Assembly: GCA_026414545.1 (NCBI GenBank)
Contig: JAOAIU010000048.1
Coordinates: forward strand, 1 to 64,000
Reading direction: 5' to 3'
From: Candidatus Saccharicenans sp.
Lineage (GTDB): Bacteria; Acidobacteriota; Aminicenantia; Aminicenantales; Saccharicenantaceae
Length of the DNA stretch: 64,000 nt
The notes beneath the pieces were generated by a model. It was not told where the DNA came from. It was given only the letters and a program-made list of their open reading frames with translations, and did no database searches. This document shows, piece by piece, positions 61,657 to 64,000 of this stretch. Positions within the stretch are counted from its first letter, which is position 1; each line of letters begins with the position of its first letter. Made by a program: the position numbers and the translations under genes.

Positions 61657-62553
61657 TCAACCGATTTTATCAGAAAACTGGACAATTTTTTCCGAAATTT
61701 TTTTTATGTATTCTGGTGAGGTTCCGCAGCAGCCGCCGATGACTCTGGCCCCGGCCCCTATCAGTCCCGGAATATGATCAGCATATTCATCCGGGCCCAG
61801 CTGGTAAAAGGTGGAACCATCCGACCTGACCTGTGGCTGTCCGGCGTTGGCCTGGGCTATCAGCGGCTTTTCCGACAGAGACCGAAAGGCCTTTATCAAC
61901 CCGACCATGTCCGCCGGGTTCAGGGTGCAGTTGGCCCCGAAAGCTTCCACCTCATTCTCCTCCATGGCCCGGACAAAGGCCTCGGGCGACACTCCCATCA
62001 TGGTGTAGTAGCCGCGTCGGGTCAGACTAAAAGTCATGGTCACAAAGACCGGAAGAGAAGAGGTTTCTCTAGCCGCCCTTAAAGCCATCAGCGCCTCTCT
62101 CAGGTCATACTGGGTTTCTATCAACAGAAAGTCGACTCCGCCCGCGGCCAGGCCTTCAACCTGTGGCCGGAAAGCTTCCACCAGCCTGCCTTCGGTCAGG
62201 TCGCCAACCGGTTTTAAGAATTTGCCCGTTGGCCCGATGCTTCCGCCGATATAGCCACCTTCAGGACAGACACTGCGGGCCAGCCGAGCAGCCTTCAGGT
62301 TCAGTTCAAAGGTTCTGTCTTCCAGCCCATAACCGGCCAGCTTGAGGGTATTGCCTCCGAAAGAATTGGTCAGGACGGCCCGCGAGCCGGCTTCAAAATA
62401 AGAGCGGTGGATTGAGGCCACGGCTTCGGGCTTTTCTTCATTCCAGGCTTCCGGGCAGTGACCTGGAGGGAGCCCGACCCGAAACAATTCGGTGCCCATG
62501 GCTCCGTCCAGTAGAAGAATCTGGTTTTCTGTTAGCTTCTTTATATCAAGCAT
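61657..62553 (-). CDS. Homocysteine S-methyltransferase domain protein (MetH N-terminal-like)
   Basis: A 298-residue zinc-dependent barrel matching the N-terminal domain of cobalamin methionine synthase. LLDGAMGTELFRVGLPPG near 14, TNSFGGNTLKLAGYGL near 62, and zinc ligands C209 (GANCTL) and C275/C276 (IGGCCGTSP). There is no folate, B12 or activation domain, so it needs an outside corrinoid protein, which is the next gene 24 bases downstream. It should pass methyl groups from the corrinoid to homocysteine to make methionine. The ATG at 62553 lies after GGAGGG and inside the end of the reactivase gene. Confidence 0.9.
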   Translation of the reverse strand: MLDIKKLTENQILLLDGAMGTELFRVGLPPGHCPEAWNEEKPEAVASIHRSYFEAGSRAVLTNSFGGNTLKLAGYGLEDRTFELNLKAARLARSVCPEGGYIGGSIGPTGKFLKPVGDLTEGRLVEAFRPQVEGLAAGGVDFLLIETQYDLREALMALRAARETSSLPVFVTMTFSLTRRGYYTMMGVSPEAFVRAMEENEVEAFGANCTLNPADMVGLIKAFRSLSEKPLIAQANAGQPQVRSDGSTFYQLGPDEYADHIPGLIGAGARVIGGCCGTSPEYIKKISEKIVQFSDKIG

Positions 62554-64000
62554 CTTTTTCCCTCCAGTAGCTTCGGCCAAGGCTCAGGGCCTTGAGGAAT
62601 TCGCTTTGAAAATCTTTCATGGCCGCCAGGGAAACGGGCTGAACTAGGACAGGAAGTCTGGCCACAGCCTTCCTGGCTTCCCCGCTCATGAGCATCAGTT
62701 CTGCCCCGGCCAGGGAAGCATTGCCGGCAAAAATGATCTTCCGGCGGGGAAGGGGAGGGAGAAGGCCAACGGAGATACACTGACCAGGGTCGACCGAGCT
62801 GCCAAAGACTCCTGCCAGGTAAATGCCGTCCAGTTCGGCCCAGTCCATCCCGGCAGAACGCAGCAAGAGCCGCATTCCACTCTTGATGGCAGCCAGGGCC
62901 AGCTGCAGTTTTCTAATGTCAAGCTGGCTCAGGGCCAGTCCCGGGGCCACCGCAATTTCAGACCGGCCTGCGGCTATTCTCCCCGAAGACTGTAACAGAC
63001 CGGCCTTCAATGACCCGGCCAGAACTCCCAGCAGGCCCGAACCGCAGAGTCCGGATGGCTTGAGCTGGCCTATCGTCCGGTACTCAAACCTACCATCAGA
63101 CCACCTTGCGTATTCAATCGCCCCGGCGACGGCTGGTTGTCCGCAGGAAATTCCGCTGCCCTCAAAGGCCGGGCCAGCGGCAGTAGAAGCGACCATGATT
63201 TTTCGGCCCCGCTTCAGGACTATTTCTCCGTTAGTTCCGAGGTCCAGGTAAAGATAATTGCCGGTCCTGTTCAGAAGTCCAGTATAAATCAGCCCGGCTG
63301 AAATATCACCGCCGACAAATCCGCCCAGGTTGGGGCTGATGAAAACCATGGCCCGGGGATTAACCCGAAGCTGAACCGAGGAAGCCAGGACCGGGTCATG
63401 AGACATGAAGACCGGCTTAAAGGGCGCCCGCCCCAGGGAATCAACCGGTTTATTAAGGAACAGATGGTTCATGACCGCATTGCCGGCCAGGCAGACGGCA
63501 TAAATCCACCGGGGTTTGATTGCGGCTTCCCGGACCAGGACTTCTGTCAGATTGCTGATTGATTTAAGGGCGGCCAGCCGAAGTTTCTTCAGGTGGCCAG
63601 GTTGGCCAGTGGCCAGGCCAACCCGCGAAATAAGGTCGGCTCCAAAGGCAGCCTGCAGGTTGGCGGCACTGGCCGAGGCCAGAATTTTTCCATTGGACAG
63701 GTCAAGAAGCCGGGCTGAGACGGTGGTCGTTCCAAGGTCCAGAGCCAGACCGAAAACCCTGTCATCGGTGCGACCAGGCTCCAGGTTCAGCAGTATTCTA
63801 TCATCATAAATAACGGCCGTGGCCTGGCCTGTCAGGAGGCCCCGGCTTCTAAGTCCGGGCAGCACTGCCGAAGCAGAAGCCAGTTCCTTGAGGCCGAGGC
63901 TGGACTTGATGGCCGACAGCAGTCTTTTTTCTACGGATAAATCTTCCGCTGAGAAGCGAAGCACATATTTTTTTACCATCGGTTTGAAATCACTAAGAGC
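62546..64000 (-). CDS. Corrinoid reactivation protein (RACo-like, ASKHA ATPase domain), 5' end cut by window
   Basis: The visible 484 residues cover a linker and an ASKHA actin-like domain: GLALDLGTTTVSARLLDL near residue 83, MNHLFLNKPVDSLGRAPF near 165, FISPNLGGFVGGDISAG near 215, LDLGTNGEIVLKRGRK near 245 and GLCGSGLLGV near 317. RACo-type proteins return inactive Co(II) corrinoid to Co(I) using ATP and an N-terminal 2Fe-2S domain. The ATG at 63979 is probably internal: the frame is open to the window edge and reads ALSDFKP-MVKKYVL, like the linker after the ferredoxin domain of RACo. So the Fe-S domain should lie just outside. It overlaps the next gene by 8 bases. Confidence 0.85.
   Translation of the reverse strand, partial: ALSDFKPMVKKYVLRFSAEDLSVEKRLLSAIKSSLGLKELASASAVLPGLRSRGLLTGQATAVIYDDRILLNLEPGRTDDRVFGLALDLGTTTVSARLLDLSNGKILASASAANLQAAFGADLISRVGLATGQPGHLKKLRLAALKSISNLTEVLVREAAIKPRWIYAVCLAGNAVMNHLFLNKPVDSLGRAPFKPVFMSHDPVLASSVQLRVNPRAMVFISPNLGGFVGGDISAGLIYTGLLNRTGNYLYLDLGTNGEIVLKRGRKIMVASTAAGPAFEGSGISCGQPAVAGAIEYARWSDGRFEYRTIGQLKPSGLCGSGLLGVLAGSLKAGLLQSSGRIAAGRSEIAVAPGLALSQLDIRKLQLALAAIKSGMRLLLRSAGMDWAELDGIYLAGVFGSSVDPGQCISVGLLPPLPRRKIIFAGNASLAGAELMLMSGEARKAVARLPVLVQPVSLAAMKDFQSEFLKALSLGRSYWREKDA

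Overview
The window is a gene-dense piece of bacterial chromosome, with about 67 genes and few gaps. No mobile element, prophage, CRISPR array or plasmid function is visible. Several features point to a Gram-negative (diderm) cell: predicted lipoproteins (an RlpA-like SPOR protein, a TPR protein, an M28 peptidase), a ZnuABC-type uptake system and many exported peptidases. Moderately high GC, the number of peptidases (M24, M20 twice, M16 twice, M28, M1), the GH57-based glycogen metabolism and the corrinoid methyltransferases together suggest an uncultured, probably anaerobic or fermentative heterotroph. Candidatus Aminicenantes or an Acidobacteriota relative is my best guess from gene content. 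It is an inference, not shown by a marker gene.

Layout. 1-540: the 3' end of a sigma-54-type regulator runs into the RNase P RNA gene, followed by initiator tRNA-Met behind a perfect consensus promoter. 694-4553 (+): Xaa-Pro aminopeptidase, a NusG paralogue and a divergent GlmS. 4562-10481 (-): hyuA/hyuB, an FmdB zinc ribbon, RidA and PepD. 10555-13048 (+): a znuA-znuC-znuB metal transporter. 13190-17695 (-): two M16 homologues that both lack the zinc motif, then bifunctional FtcD. 17914-19170 (+): S-adenosylhomocysteinase. 19218-26537 (-): one overlapping run asnS-rimO-pgpA-cinA-thpR-plsY-gpsA-TPR lipoprotein. 27216-32527 (-): an M20 peptidase, aminotransferase, serA, cysteine desulfurase and a pterin-binding methyltransferase. 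32703-36992: a GH63-like hydrolase, RlpA, a LOG protein and VanZ. 37110-44112 (+): one run starting with split purine enzymes (a PurO-type IMP cyclohydrolase and an AICAR transformylase without its cyclohydrolase domain), then a stand-alone LigD-type phosphoesterase, an M28 peptidase and two GH57 enzymes, ending at a hairpin terminator. 44194-49821 (+): GH57 branching enzyme, GlgC, a cytosolic histidine kinase, its receiver protein and a GalT-family enzyme, converging on glgA and a CBM9-like protein (-). 52259-59245 (+): a Nudix hydrolase, an RlmI-type methyltransferase, an M1 peptidase between two membrane proteins, and a beta-CASP nuclease. 59484-64000 (-): an MttB-family methyltransferase, corrinoid protein, homocysteine methyltransferase and corrinoid reactivase.

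Two loci look like working systems. The first is a glycogen/maltodextrin locus with a complete synthesis set (GlgC, GlgA, GH57 branching enzyme), two further GH57 enzymes and a built-in cytosolic two-component pair. The second is a four-gene corrinoid methyl-transfer module. It appears to carry methyl groups from a quaternary amine-like donor, through a B12 protein, to homocysteine, with its own reactivase. AhcY, FtcD and a methyltetrahydrofolate-type methyltransferase elsewhere in the window fit an active one-carbon metabolism.

At the expression level, many genes overlap by 1-14 bases and several convergent genes meet with almost no spacer. At least three genes (asnS, the GH63-like gene and the Nudix gene) have a promoter so close to the ATG that the mRNA should be leaderless.
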